A stretch of DNA of 64,000 nucleotides, taken from the NCBI GenBank assembly GCA_024449915.1, contig JAMZAV010001427.1, positions 1 to 64,000 on the forward strand. The letters are read 5' to 3'. Below are positions 38,801-50,800 of this stretch, piece after piece. The stretch is from Sweltsa coloradensis (Eukaryota > Arthropoda > Insecta > Plecoptera > Chloroperlidae). Under the pieces are notes generated by a model that had not been told where the DNA came from, did no database searches, and was given only the letters and a program-made list of their open reading frames with translations. The first letter of the stretch is position 1; each line of letters begins with the position of its first letter. Position numbers and translations under genes: made by a program.

Positions 38801-41800
38801 TAAGACTGAAGAAAACATTTGTGTTGTGGCGACTCAAAAAACGAAACAAACCGATAGCCCTCCATAGTCCGCGGCATTAGGGCACTGGTCCGAAGCGTGG
38901 TATGGCTCTACGAGGACGTGGGTTCGAATCCCTCATAAGTCATGGGTTCTATGTAATCGTCCTTCATCGTCATCTATCACCAGTCACCACTCATCGTCTC
39001 GAATACCCACGTTAAATAATAAAAATCGTCGTCACAAACCAACGTGACGGGAAATTATATCTTTCGTTCGTCCACTCAAGTCCAAATTAATGGGACATTC
39101 AAGTAAGTGTAATATTTATCTGTGCTAGCCTTATAGGCTACATAAAATAAAACTTAGGGGGGTGGCAAGGCAATGAACATTGGTCGATGTCGGGAGCTCA
39201 TCATAAGACATTTTATTTCTGTCTTCTCACACTGGCACATCCGCCCCCCCCCTGTCCGTACTTCCGCTCCCCCACCCCTCGCACCCCGGGACAAGACAAG
39301 AAGTCACTTCCGTTTCGTCGCTGCCACCCCTGTTTGCCCTGCCCAGACGTTCGGACACCTACTGCGCATTCCTCGCTGGTAATTACACAGATTGTTCCGT
39401 CCAATCACGTCCGGATGTCGGGAACTCTGCACAGATGCTCAACAACAACTATGGAAAGATTCATCACATTCTTATGGCACGTGCTGCAGAAAATAACGGA
39501 ATTTGTTCCATTGTATCAAATGAAATACAATTTTAGAGTTTTTTTTCCTTGTTCTTTATAACTTAAAATAACACAAATTTATGCAATATTTCTGGTATTT
39601 TCAATCACCCTTTTTACAACCCTTTTCACCCTTTTTTAATTGTTTCTATTTGAAGGGTATATAATCTATATATTAAAAATACCCGAAATACTGCATGAAT
39701 GTTATTTATTTGATGTTAAAAAGTACAAGTAAAAGCAACGGTAAAAGTACTAAAGTTGTATTTCATTATACAATCTGTACTGTTCTATTATAATTTCAGC
39801 ATTTATATTGTTTCACTGTATAAAGTTTTCACCAGGATTCGTACAACAGTCGTCACTTCTTCTGTTTCATCAAGTTCCGTATATTTCGTTATCCAAATGT
39901 GTCAACTTCACACATGCGTCCAACTCCAACTGCGCACTTTATCACGTGTAACTTCCGTAAAACATTAGATTTAACCTTGAGTTTTCCAAAACAAGAATGT
40001 CGTTTCATCTTCCAATGGCATATTACCATTATTATGTATCGTGAAGGAAGGGGAAACCCCCCTCCCCCCCACTTATCCCCCGCGGATAGTGATTGCTGTA
40101 TCTATCTTATCAAAAATAAAACGCATGTACATGAAAATATTTAAGCATTTGATTTGGTAATGTTTTGCTGCGAGCATCAAATTAATGCAAATCTTTATTT
40201 TAGGTCATATGACAAATCATTTTTTTTTATACACATTGCTTTCCAATGAATGAATGGACCACTGTCTTCAGTCTTTACGATAAAGGGAAACCACATTTAA
40301 TTTGAGATATGTAGCGAAAGAGATTTTGAAACCGTTGAGATGTAGAAATGGGAGGGAGGATATCAGAGCGGAGGATAATGGGCGCCATGCACACATCCAT
40401 ACATTCCAGTGAAATGATTGTGGAGATGCGCGCAGACCTTGCCCCGGGAATAGCAAGTGATTTCCTCATTGTTTCGGGCGGTTTAGTATGCAGGGGCGCG
40501 TCGGCATCCGAGCATCACGGGGTATATAGGTTTCTATGGAATGTTGGGATTACATAACCTGTGGCACAGGCTTTGACGTTACCGGAAACCCCAAACTATA
40601 GAGAAAGGAAAAGAATAGATAAGATGATTTAATTTAAGAATACGAGGAAATTTGATGAATGAATTGTGTAACACTTCGGTAAATGTGAGTAATATTTTAT
40701 TTCGGGTTGACCGGAAAGTAGGCCACTTCTCTGCGTGGCCTGACAGATTTAGTGACTGCTAAACTTGACCTTTGTGGTAATTTTATTTCTTCAAGAGAAG
40801 ATGCTATCGAAAAAAAATTGAGAAATTTAATTTATTGTTTTTTTTATTGCAGGCTCCTCTTTAGGTGACTCGACTCGGAATAGGGTGTAACGTATAGCTT
40901 TTATTTGGTTGACTAATTTTTTATTTATTTTTTGTTCAAATTGGATTTAATATCTGTTTTGAATTTGTTACCAAAATTATTGTGTTCTAATACATTGTTG
41001 TTGTAATATCAGTATTTCAAATATTTACTTATATAACTGTTAGTTCATTGTTGTGTCTGCATCTATGTAAGTAGGTATATTTATTTCGTTGTCCTCCTTT
41101 AGAAATCAGTTTTTAAATGAATGAATAGGATAGACGTTAAATATATATATGAATAAAATAAATGTCTGGCGGGTATCGAATCAGCGTCCTCCCGTATCGG
41201 TGGCTCGCGCTTTACGCATGACCCACCTCTATCGGTGTGGTGATGTCATGAGCGGGGATTGTGCATACGAAGTTTATAGCCTATTACTATTAGCTTCGAA
41301 ACCTAGCCTGTGTGCTTTTGTTTCTCCTACAAGATTAGATTATGTTGCTATTGAAAAAAACATTGTTTATTTATGTGGTGATAAAACCGAATTAATGTGC
41401 GTCTGTTTGATTTGTGTCTTCCTCGGGAAGTGGCCTACTCAGACGCTTGGGGTGAGGTGTAACACGACAGGCCGCATGCTAATCGCGTCATTACCATGAG
41501 GCAGAGGTGACTTCGAATGTCAAGTGTGTCCCCTGTCTTGACAAGTACAACGCCACACGTGGCTCCGAACAATAGCTCGTCGTTCGGTATTCCGAGAGCG
41601 CCCTCGGTAGCACCCAGACCCATCCTTACCTTGGCTTGGCGGAACATTCGAGGATTTACCACCAGGTTGACGTACAATCTTGTCCTGCATCACAACATGA
41701 AAATATATCATTTACACCGAAAAGGAAAGAAAATATGTATTTTTCTCACGTTTGTTTTTGTGTGAGGCGTTGACATTGTTTTGTAAGAAAAGTTATCACA

Positions 41801-44800
41801 AAATGAAAATGTGAAGAGTTACTTCACAGTAGAAACGGGTATCGACGGTTGAATCTTTGTGTATGAAATATCAAGGGGCTATTTCATATTGTGACGTTTG
41901 CAGTTATACTTCCGTCCTTACAATTTGATGTGACTAACGATGACAAAAAACCGTCCTTTCCGTCTACTGCTGTGCTGAAGATAATTTAGATACAGAGAGC
42001 AAGTAAAAAATACGTTCTTTGGAATGAAATGTTATGTTACTATTACAGTTAGTTATAGTTTATAAAATATGAATAGATAAGGAAGGAGTTTATGAATGGG
42101 GCGTTGCGTTGAATGGATGGATGTGAGCATTGATTAAAGAATACTTATTTAATCAGTGATGTGTGTGAGACATTAGAATGTCAAGAGGTTAGAAAGAAAG
42201 ATATGATGTTGTGTTACCCCAGGGTCCACTAGATACCCTAACAGCTGCAGCAGCTTATCATAAGTATCTAGTGGGCCATAATGTTACCCTTGGCCTGAGT
42301 GGCTCACATCAAGAATTATTATTTTATAGATAGAGACAGGAAAGTGAAATTATTACAACTTTTTTAAGAAATCTTAAAACGCCTATTAATCATCTTAAGG
42401 GTAAGTGCGAGTTTGGCCATAACATTTCAGACGTGTCAGCTATTCCAACTGTTGCCGTGACTCATAATATTTTATTGGTTGTATTAGACTAGACCTGCCA
42501 ACAGGTGCAGATTTATTGTAAAAATTACAAGATCAAACTGATCTATATATTTCATGTCGTTATTTTTATTTCCTAGAAATGTCCTAAGTCCAATCTATAT
42601 TGATACCAGTAAAAATATTGGAGACGAGCCGTTACGAAAGGAGAGAAGAGAATATAACTTTACTCCCATGATTGAGACAAATGTGGGCCCCATCTCGAGT
42701 CAACAACTTGCTGCGTATTTCAGTTAGTGTAAACAGTGTGGTCTGTGGTGCCAGCTCCTCCTGGGAACCGTACGTCATCCGCCTCAACCTCAACTAAACC
42801 CTGATTCACTCGACACCACAATAGTATTCGCGAAAACCGAGTCATCGGCGCGGACCAACCTCGTTCACGAATAATTATTGCTAATTGTTGTTATTAATGT
42901 CAGCCTCTGGGAACGCGAAGGAGTCCCTCCTTAATCGATGACTAGACACTTTCTAAAGAAGGGGGCATGACCTTTGTTTGTCCTTTACTCCCCCCCCCCC
43001 CCCACAACAAAATGCAGTGTCTCGCAATAATTGTTTTCTGCACCCATTTGTATCATCACCTTGCTATCTGCTAATATAAAAATAGTACCCTACACTCCAA
43101 GGTGCGTGATCTGCAGTAACGTGTCCCTATGCATTGCCGACAGCGGTGGCTCATGCGGTCGGTTCCCGCCACTGCCAATCCTGAGTGAAAGTTTTCCCCG
43201 AGGTTTCCTTCAGTCGTTTCGTGAATGCCGGGATCGAGTCTTCTAAAACAGTGTTCGGACATTCCGTTCACAATTACCCGAACTCCATAGCGAATACTAT
43301 AGTTTTACGATAGTATCTGAAGAGGGTCACATCGGGTAAACAGTTGAGTGTACCCTGCAGCAGGCAGCCTAACGAGAAAAGGAGTCGCCTGAATAGCGTC
43401 GACTGGAACAACGTCGATCACCTCGTGTGTAATGTACTTTCTTTGTTCCTTCCTCCTAACCTTTCCTTGTGCAAGGCCTGTACAAACGAGGTGGCCGACG
43501 TTATTCCAGTCCCCGAGAAGAGTTGTTTCACGCCTCGACGCAATGTATTACTTCTCTCCTCTGCGCTCCCAGTTTCCGGCGCACGGTTTTCCCACCGCCG
43601 CAAGAGTCCAGGCAGACAACAACCGAAGGACTGGAACAACGTCGACCACCTCGTGTGTAGTGTACTTTCTTTGTTCCTCCTAACCTTTCCTTGTGCAAGG
43701 CCTGTACAAACGAGGTGGCCGACGTTATTCCACTCCCCGAGAAGAGTTGTTTTCACCTCCCTACGCAATGTATTTACTCTCTCTCTGCGCCTCCCAGTTT
43801 CCGCGCACGGTTTCCCCACCGCCGCAAGAGTTCCAGGCATGACAACAACCAAGAGACAGGAACAGGACATGGAAATCCCAGGGAATCCGCATTCCCTATT
43901 CCTGTCACTTATCTCTGGTTTCCCCCACTTGGAGTTCGAGGCCTGGACAAGTTAACTCTGTAACTCTTTTTATGAGTATAAATAAGTTCCCAAGGCAAGG
44001 CAGAGATACGGTGGGGTTTGTTTCATATATAGGTAAGCCCCCCCCCCCACAGGATCAACTCTCAATTGCCTCTCCTCAAGTGACTGACTATAGGATCTCC
44101 TGGCTATCAGAGGGAATGTCAAAGAAGATCAATCCCAGAATTCGCCTTTGACAGAGGAAAACCTGGGCTTAACCTTCAGTGAGAGATTCCAGTGACGGGT
44201 GTCGAACCAGCGGCCTTCTGAAGAAGAGTAGGCTATATTTTCCGCACTGGAGTGCACTCGATAGAGTAAACAGATGAACAGACTGATATGTATACATGGG
44301 AGTAGGAAACACCAGGAAGGAGAGCGAGATTGATTGATTTGGGCATTTAATGCAAGAGTGGCCTACATGTTACGCCCGTATTATTTTTTCTCGGCAATCC
44401 TTGGGTCACACGTGTCTCAAACTTTATGTGGTATAAAAAAAGACAAAGATCGCGAAGATTAATTTTCTTCGGCAGCACTTTTAAAAATATTAAAAAACAA
44501 ATTTATTCTCATGTTTTGAATTCTGTGAAAAGTTTTTAAATGTACGAATACTGCCAAACGTCAATGACGTCCTCTACTATCTCCGACTCCGGGCCCTACG
44601 AAAACCACTGCTGATAGCATTGAGATGGTGACGTCCGTCTTCTGGATGTAACGTCCGGACTCGGGGTATAGCAATGTACGTTGAAGGTTTTGGGAGTCTT
44701 CATCCAGGAAAGGTACTGAACGGACGTCAGTGTCGTGGTGCTTTTAGTGAGGGTAATGCCTCAAACTGAAGCTAAGACTGTTCAGAAGTCTAAAGGAAAG

Positions 44801-47800
44801 CGCTCTTTCACGAGGGCTTTAGCCGGTGCTGTACAGTTGATGGTGAGATTCATGCAAGACGTGTCTAAGACGCAGGCACAACTGCTCGAGGAAAGTCAGC
44901 TGCAAACAAGCAAGCTGGAAGCCATTGTTGCAGACGTCGCCGAGTGCAAAGAAGAGAACCAACTACTGCGTGAAGAGAACTTGGAACTCGCTGGTAAAGT
45001 TAATAGTCTATGTCTATGAACTTAATCTAAAAACATTCGCCCAACACCCGGAATTTGAACAACAGATGCCAGCGAGGCGAGGAGTTTATTGGGCAAAGGA
45101 TATTTAATTTAATCAGCTTCCACAAAGCGTAAGATCGCTGCACTATCTTTCAAGTTTTAAGCGTGATATTCATCAATATTGTGTAACGATTAATTGTTAT
45201 ATTTGGATGAGCGTAGCGAGCGTAGCGAGCGAAGCGAAGATTCCATTTCACTACACTGGAGAAAAAAATCCGGAATGTTTTTTTTCTGTATTTTTGTGTG
45301 TCTGTTAACACGATTCCGGCTAAACCGATACTATAATTGCGATGAAATTTTATGGAGGCCTTCAAAATCTCTGAACGAAGAACTGCCACGGTTTTGAGCG
45401 CAATCGAAAAATTATTTCTCATGAAAATCGCAATTTTACGATTTTTTTCGATTTTTAAAAAATTTCTTCAGCTTATAACACCTACATGCTTTATCCGATT
45501 TTGATGATTTTTTCACAGAACCTTAATTTTATGAATTTAGGTATTCGTGTGAAATTTGAGCGCAATCGAAAAACTATTTCTCATGAAAATCGAAAAAAAA
45601 ATTCATTTTAAATTCAATTCTTTGAGTTATAAGACCTACATGCTTTATCCTATTGTAATGATTTTTTCACAGAACCTTAATTTTATAAATTAATATATTC
45701 GTGTAAAATTTGTGCGCAATCGATTAATTATTTCTTATGAAAATTTCAATATTACGATTTTTTCCTTTTTTTAAAATAACGATTAATTAAAAAATTAAGT
45801 TAATTTTTAATTTAATTAAATTTAATTTTATAAAAACCTTCAACTTCGCAATGAATTTTTCACAGAACAACAAAAAATCCGCATAACACATGGCAGCTCA
45901 ATGCACCAATTACGCTCATCCAACAACGCGGCGGGACTTAAGCGTTTTCCTAGTTCTAGCGAGGCGAGGAGTTTATTGGGCAATTAATTTAATCATCTTT
46001 CAAGTTTTAAGCGTGATATTCATCAATATCGTGTAAAGATTTGTTATATTTCTAGTTCTTACTTCGATCAGTCTGTACTCTATGCTTAGCTTATGTAACT
46101 TCTGCAGATTTGTGTGACTGTGACTGAGATGGGTAGACTCTAAATACGGATTTATTAATTAATTTATTTATCTAGTCGTCCTCTTTATATTTTATATTTA
46201 AAATTGTTATTATTATTGGTATTTTGTTCTCTTCGCGTGAATACTCTTAATTTGGCTGGAATAATCTGTAGGTCTATGAGGTATTATTGCATTTTTAACT
46301 ATATGTATATATTATTGCCTTGCTTTTCTCTTTTCATTCATTCAACACCCAACTTATTTAATTTAATTTAAAAATATCTTTAATTCTGTATTTATGTATC
46401 CGTCTTCTTCATTATGGTGTAGTTTTCTTATTCTACGGCGCAGCCCTCGCACAGGGCGTCTTTTCTTCTTCATAATATTATTGTAACGTTGAATTATCCA
46501 CTTTTGTACAGTGTATTCTCATTCTTTTACATTCGTTGGATTATCTTTGTTGGCACAGAAACAAATTATTTAAACTTGAATTGATTTGTGACGCCGACGT
46601 GTTGTCATGTTATTGTCTCTAGGATTATAAGTACTCTGGGTGTGCCGAGTTTCTTTTCCTCATATTTCTGGAGAGATCTTCTTAAAAGTGAGTCACACAA
46701 GTGGACACAGTGACAAACAACCCCTATAACAACCGGTCTATTAGCAACTACAGATTGAAAATACAATTTCCATTTTCCAAGAAATATAATTTCCAAAATA
46801 AATTTTCCAAATTTGCTTTCTAGTCGCGAGTAGATTATTTTGTCATAAATGTTTTTCTTTACTAAACTAAGGTAGTACCATTCTATACTCAATGGTAGTA
46901 CACGAACTCAAGCGCAACAAACTCTGTTATAAACATTTACTTTTTACTAGAAAAACGCATTAGCTGCAACATGGTTAATTGACGACGCACTCACTCAGTC
47001 TAAACAGCTATTTCATTTGGCGTCGGCCAATCTTGAAACGGTCTGAACTCAAACTTTACCAACAAAAGTTTCAAGATGGCGGATGAGATTTTTTCTTTGT
47101 ATATGTTTATACCATTTCGTACACAATCTGGGCCCCGATTCATGTACATTTTTACCCCGGTATAAGCAGAGTTAGGTGGTATAAGTGCGGTATAACTCCG
47201 AATCCAATTCATGAAGACTTATCCCGCCTCGCACGGGGATAAGAAAATACGTAAACAGATGGCGGACCTTTTAAATTTTGCGTCTATGTGTAAAACGAGA
47301 AAAGCTATCATTACTCTCATAAAACAAATCAGAAACCGTCTCGGGCCTAGGCCCAGATGTAGAAAATTATTCATAATACAACAGTTGTAGGCCTAAAGTT
47401 CGATTAGGCTATAGGACTAGATACAATTAATACTAACATAACACGTTTGACAAGCCCTTGGCCTCTCCTAGGCAACCCTAGGCCTGCACGACCATGTTTT
47501 GACACACATCCCGCACAAATAACTAGTTTTGATTACTAAAAGCCTTATGCAGATGAACAATAGTATGATAGTCCTAGGCTATTCCAAAATTTACGGCAAT
47601 AATACGCCTTTTCTTTTCTTTAAATGATCTCACGCAATCTTCTGTCAATAAATAAAAATGTAAACAAAAGATGGTGCAAATTTTCAGTGTTCTTTTGCAA
47701 ATATGCTGATTTACATGGCTGTGGAATGCAGTGGAAAAAACATTTGTTGTACTTGTTGTTGGATTGAAAATTTCTGATTGGATGAGAGTTGCTCAGACTT

Positions 47801-50800
47801 GACCAGGCCTTATCCTGCCATGTCCTGCATTATACCGTCCTTATACCACTTATACCCGGGATAAATGTACATGAATCGGGGCCACTGGGGTAGCCGTTTT
47901 GTACATTATTTTGCTATTCAAGATGAGATTTCGCCATTTTCAATATGCTCACTGCATTTCGTACAATTTCTTTATCCCGTTGATGTAGACATATTTACAA
48001 ATTTCAATGTTGATTTCAAATCCAATGTGACGATTGAATGCTTTAGCAAACCTAGCTCATTATTTTATTTTCGAGATTATTTACTTCAGTTTCTTTGTGC
48101 ATATCATCACCTTGTCGATGTTAGAAAACCTTTTTTCTAAGACGACTTATGCTCATACCAATCAATCAATCATTACAACAAACAATGTCTATAAACATAC
48201 GTTGTAACATGCTATATAGAGGAAACACATGTCCATAACCCTACACTGGCCGGCATGTCCTGTCAAGGGACCGGAAAATTATAATAAAATCAATCAATAC
48301 TCAATCTGCTCACCCGTTTGGACGTTGTTCATTATTTTGTCAACTACTCGACATTTAGTCCAAGCCAGTGTTTGAACCATGGAACACAGACAGTATTATT
48401 ATACTCACTAATCACATTTTATTTCGTGTGAATGGGTGTGCAACTATTTTCTCAGAGGGTCTCTTGAGTGAGGTGAGGGGGGGAGAAGATAACCCCTCGC
48501 CCATTTCCATTTGGATTTCCCGCAGTTTTTACCAAACCTTTAACAAAACGTCCTACGATAATACATGTAATCAAACAAACTTTGTTGTACAAGATAACCC
48601 TAAATTATTATTTCTTTAATTCGTCTACGACCAGCACACCTTCCAAGGCGGAAAATGCAGGGTCACAATGTTGTCGTCTGCGCCCAACTAATTTGCGTAA
48701 ATGGTAACCGCACTGCAGATGGTTCAACAATGGCCTGGGGAAGTATGGGTTGGTTCTATCTCGCGAGTTATCCCGTCACAGTTGGTACTCTGGCAGGAAG
48801 GAGATCGCACATGAATCAACTGTGTGGTTGGTTATCAAGCAAAGGTCGCCAGTTAGGCTAGGCCTAGCCAGGCTCGCAGCAGTGTGGATTCGTCTGTCTA
48901 ACTGCTAGGAGCCGGGCGTCATGAGTGAAGTGGGACGAGGGATTCTAACCTAAAAGAGGACGCGCATCACGGTAGCGTGTGAAACAGAGGATTATCGCGA
49001 CGCGACACATTCACGTAGGTCTTATACTTGATATCTTTGATTGTAACAATCCGTGGGTTACCGCGTGTTCTACTGTTTGAATCTCAAGACTACACTGAAT
49101 TTAATATGTTTATGGCTCGATCCTGAGGGTGTAATATTAATTTGTATTATTATTTTCGTCTGTTAGTTTCTTCCAACTTCCACAGTACGATTCCTGCTTC
49201 ACAGATATGCACCCTCATAACAAAACTCTAAAGCTGCACGCGCACTAGAGAGTGTCGGTGCGGAACGAACCTCTTGTAACAGGTTTCTCTGTTGTTGCGG
49301 TGGAAAACAAAAGAAAACCAGTTCCCTATATTTGAGGGTCCGAGTCGAACCGAACTTGACTAGTTGCGCGTGCAGCTTGTTTCTCCAGACAGCGGTTTGG
49401 GGGGGGGGGGTGATATCTGTCTGTACAAATCTAATGGTGATAAAGAATGGTGTCGGCGCCTGCAGGGTTGGCTTGGTCGGCTTTAAATTTAATGTCCCCC
49501 ATTGGAAATTAGTTCTGTGCCTGACAGCCTGAGTGGGTATAGACTCTAAAGTCTAAATACGAATTTATTTATTTTATTTTAAATATACAATTTAGGGTTT
49601 ACGTGGTGCCCTTCGTATTACATTAATTTGAGCGCGTAGGTAGGTACTTGGAGAATTGACCTGCTGGAAGACTACATGCCAAATGCCACAATACTTTGTT
49701 GTGGGCTATGGCGACTACAGTGCTCCCTATTTAATCACATTGCAGTGTCACATGCGGCGCGAGTTTGGATGGGGAATAACGCATTCGACTCTGCTATCAG
49801 GACAACTTCCGTAGCGATAAGAAAAACCGTGCACTATTGTACAGCATTGTATGGATGAAAAGGCATATTTTTCGCAACCAAATGATTAATACAAGTCTGT
49901 GAACTTACGAAAGGTGGCCGAAATACGACGTAATATAAAAAATCAGTGGCGTCACTAGGGGTTTTTGGGGGGACGTGCGCTCCCCCCCCCCCCCAATAAT
50001 TTAATCGTTTTCCGTTTCTCCCTTATTAACCACTCACAGTTGGGAAAATTTTCCGGGGCGCCCCAGGTATACCTATGAATTAAATTCTTGAACCCCCCCC
50101 CTTTTTTTTAAATTTCCTGGTTATGCCACTGGCATTAAAACACCCCTCCCCTTGCGAATTTTTGGATTTGCCACTGCTGGATTTTCGCCCCCCCCCCCCC
50201 AAATGTCCAAACTCTAGTGACGCTCCTGTAAAAAAGGGACGTATTACTATTATGGTATTAAAAGAGGTTGCACATTTTTTGACCAGCATTTTGTGATACT
50301 ATGAAAGTGTCCCGTATTATTATTGACCGGTATTAGTTTTTAATTCTTCCGTCGCAACAAAACTTGTTTCTTTGTACCGTATGTAAGAAATCACGCCTCA
50401 ACGTTATCACATTTCACTCTTCATTTTTTATTACAGTTCCTCTGTTTGACCAGCAATGGATTTTGTTACATTTCCCTTATTGTAACCCTCATTTCCTTTT
50501 TCTATTTATTAGTTTTCCTAACTTGAAAATTTTGATGATTGACAAATTGACAATTAAGTTTTGATTAATTTTGAGTTGCACTGATCTCCTTTGTAATCCT
50601 TGATGATCTAATAATTTGCTTTTTTTACTGGTCTAGTAAGTTACATTTTTTTAAATTATCCAGCTCACACTTGATTTCTTGTTGTCTTCCTCTAGGTGTG
50701 ATGGCTGACATCATGTTGGTCTCCAGTCGAGACTCGTCTGCGGCCGCTCTCTGGGTCGAGTATGTCACCTCGTGCTTCGACATCATCTGTCGCCAGAGGA

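Larger units (their letters stand above)
23851..50695 (+). other. Intron 3 of the stumps-like gene, 26.8 kb
   Basis: This stretch has no exon I can assign except the possible alternative first exon at 36232-36301. It holds the repeats annotated separately, several degenerate tRNA-like SINE heads, and many poly-C/poly-G runs (for example 32038, 33741, 42990, 49981). Parts for which I see nothing definite include 24,000-25,300, 31,700-34,400, 36,400-38,300, 39,100-43,100, 46,200-47,100 and 47,900-49,400. Confidence 0.6.

Noticed and set aside
43344..43955. 203-residue open frame, the longest in the window
   Set aside because: It runs through the 228-base tandem duplication in different frames in the two units, overlaps an equally long frame on the other strand, and shows no recognisable protein.
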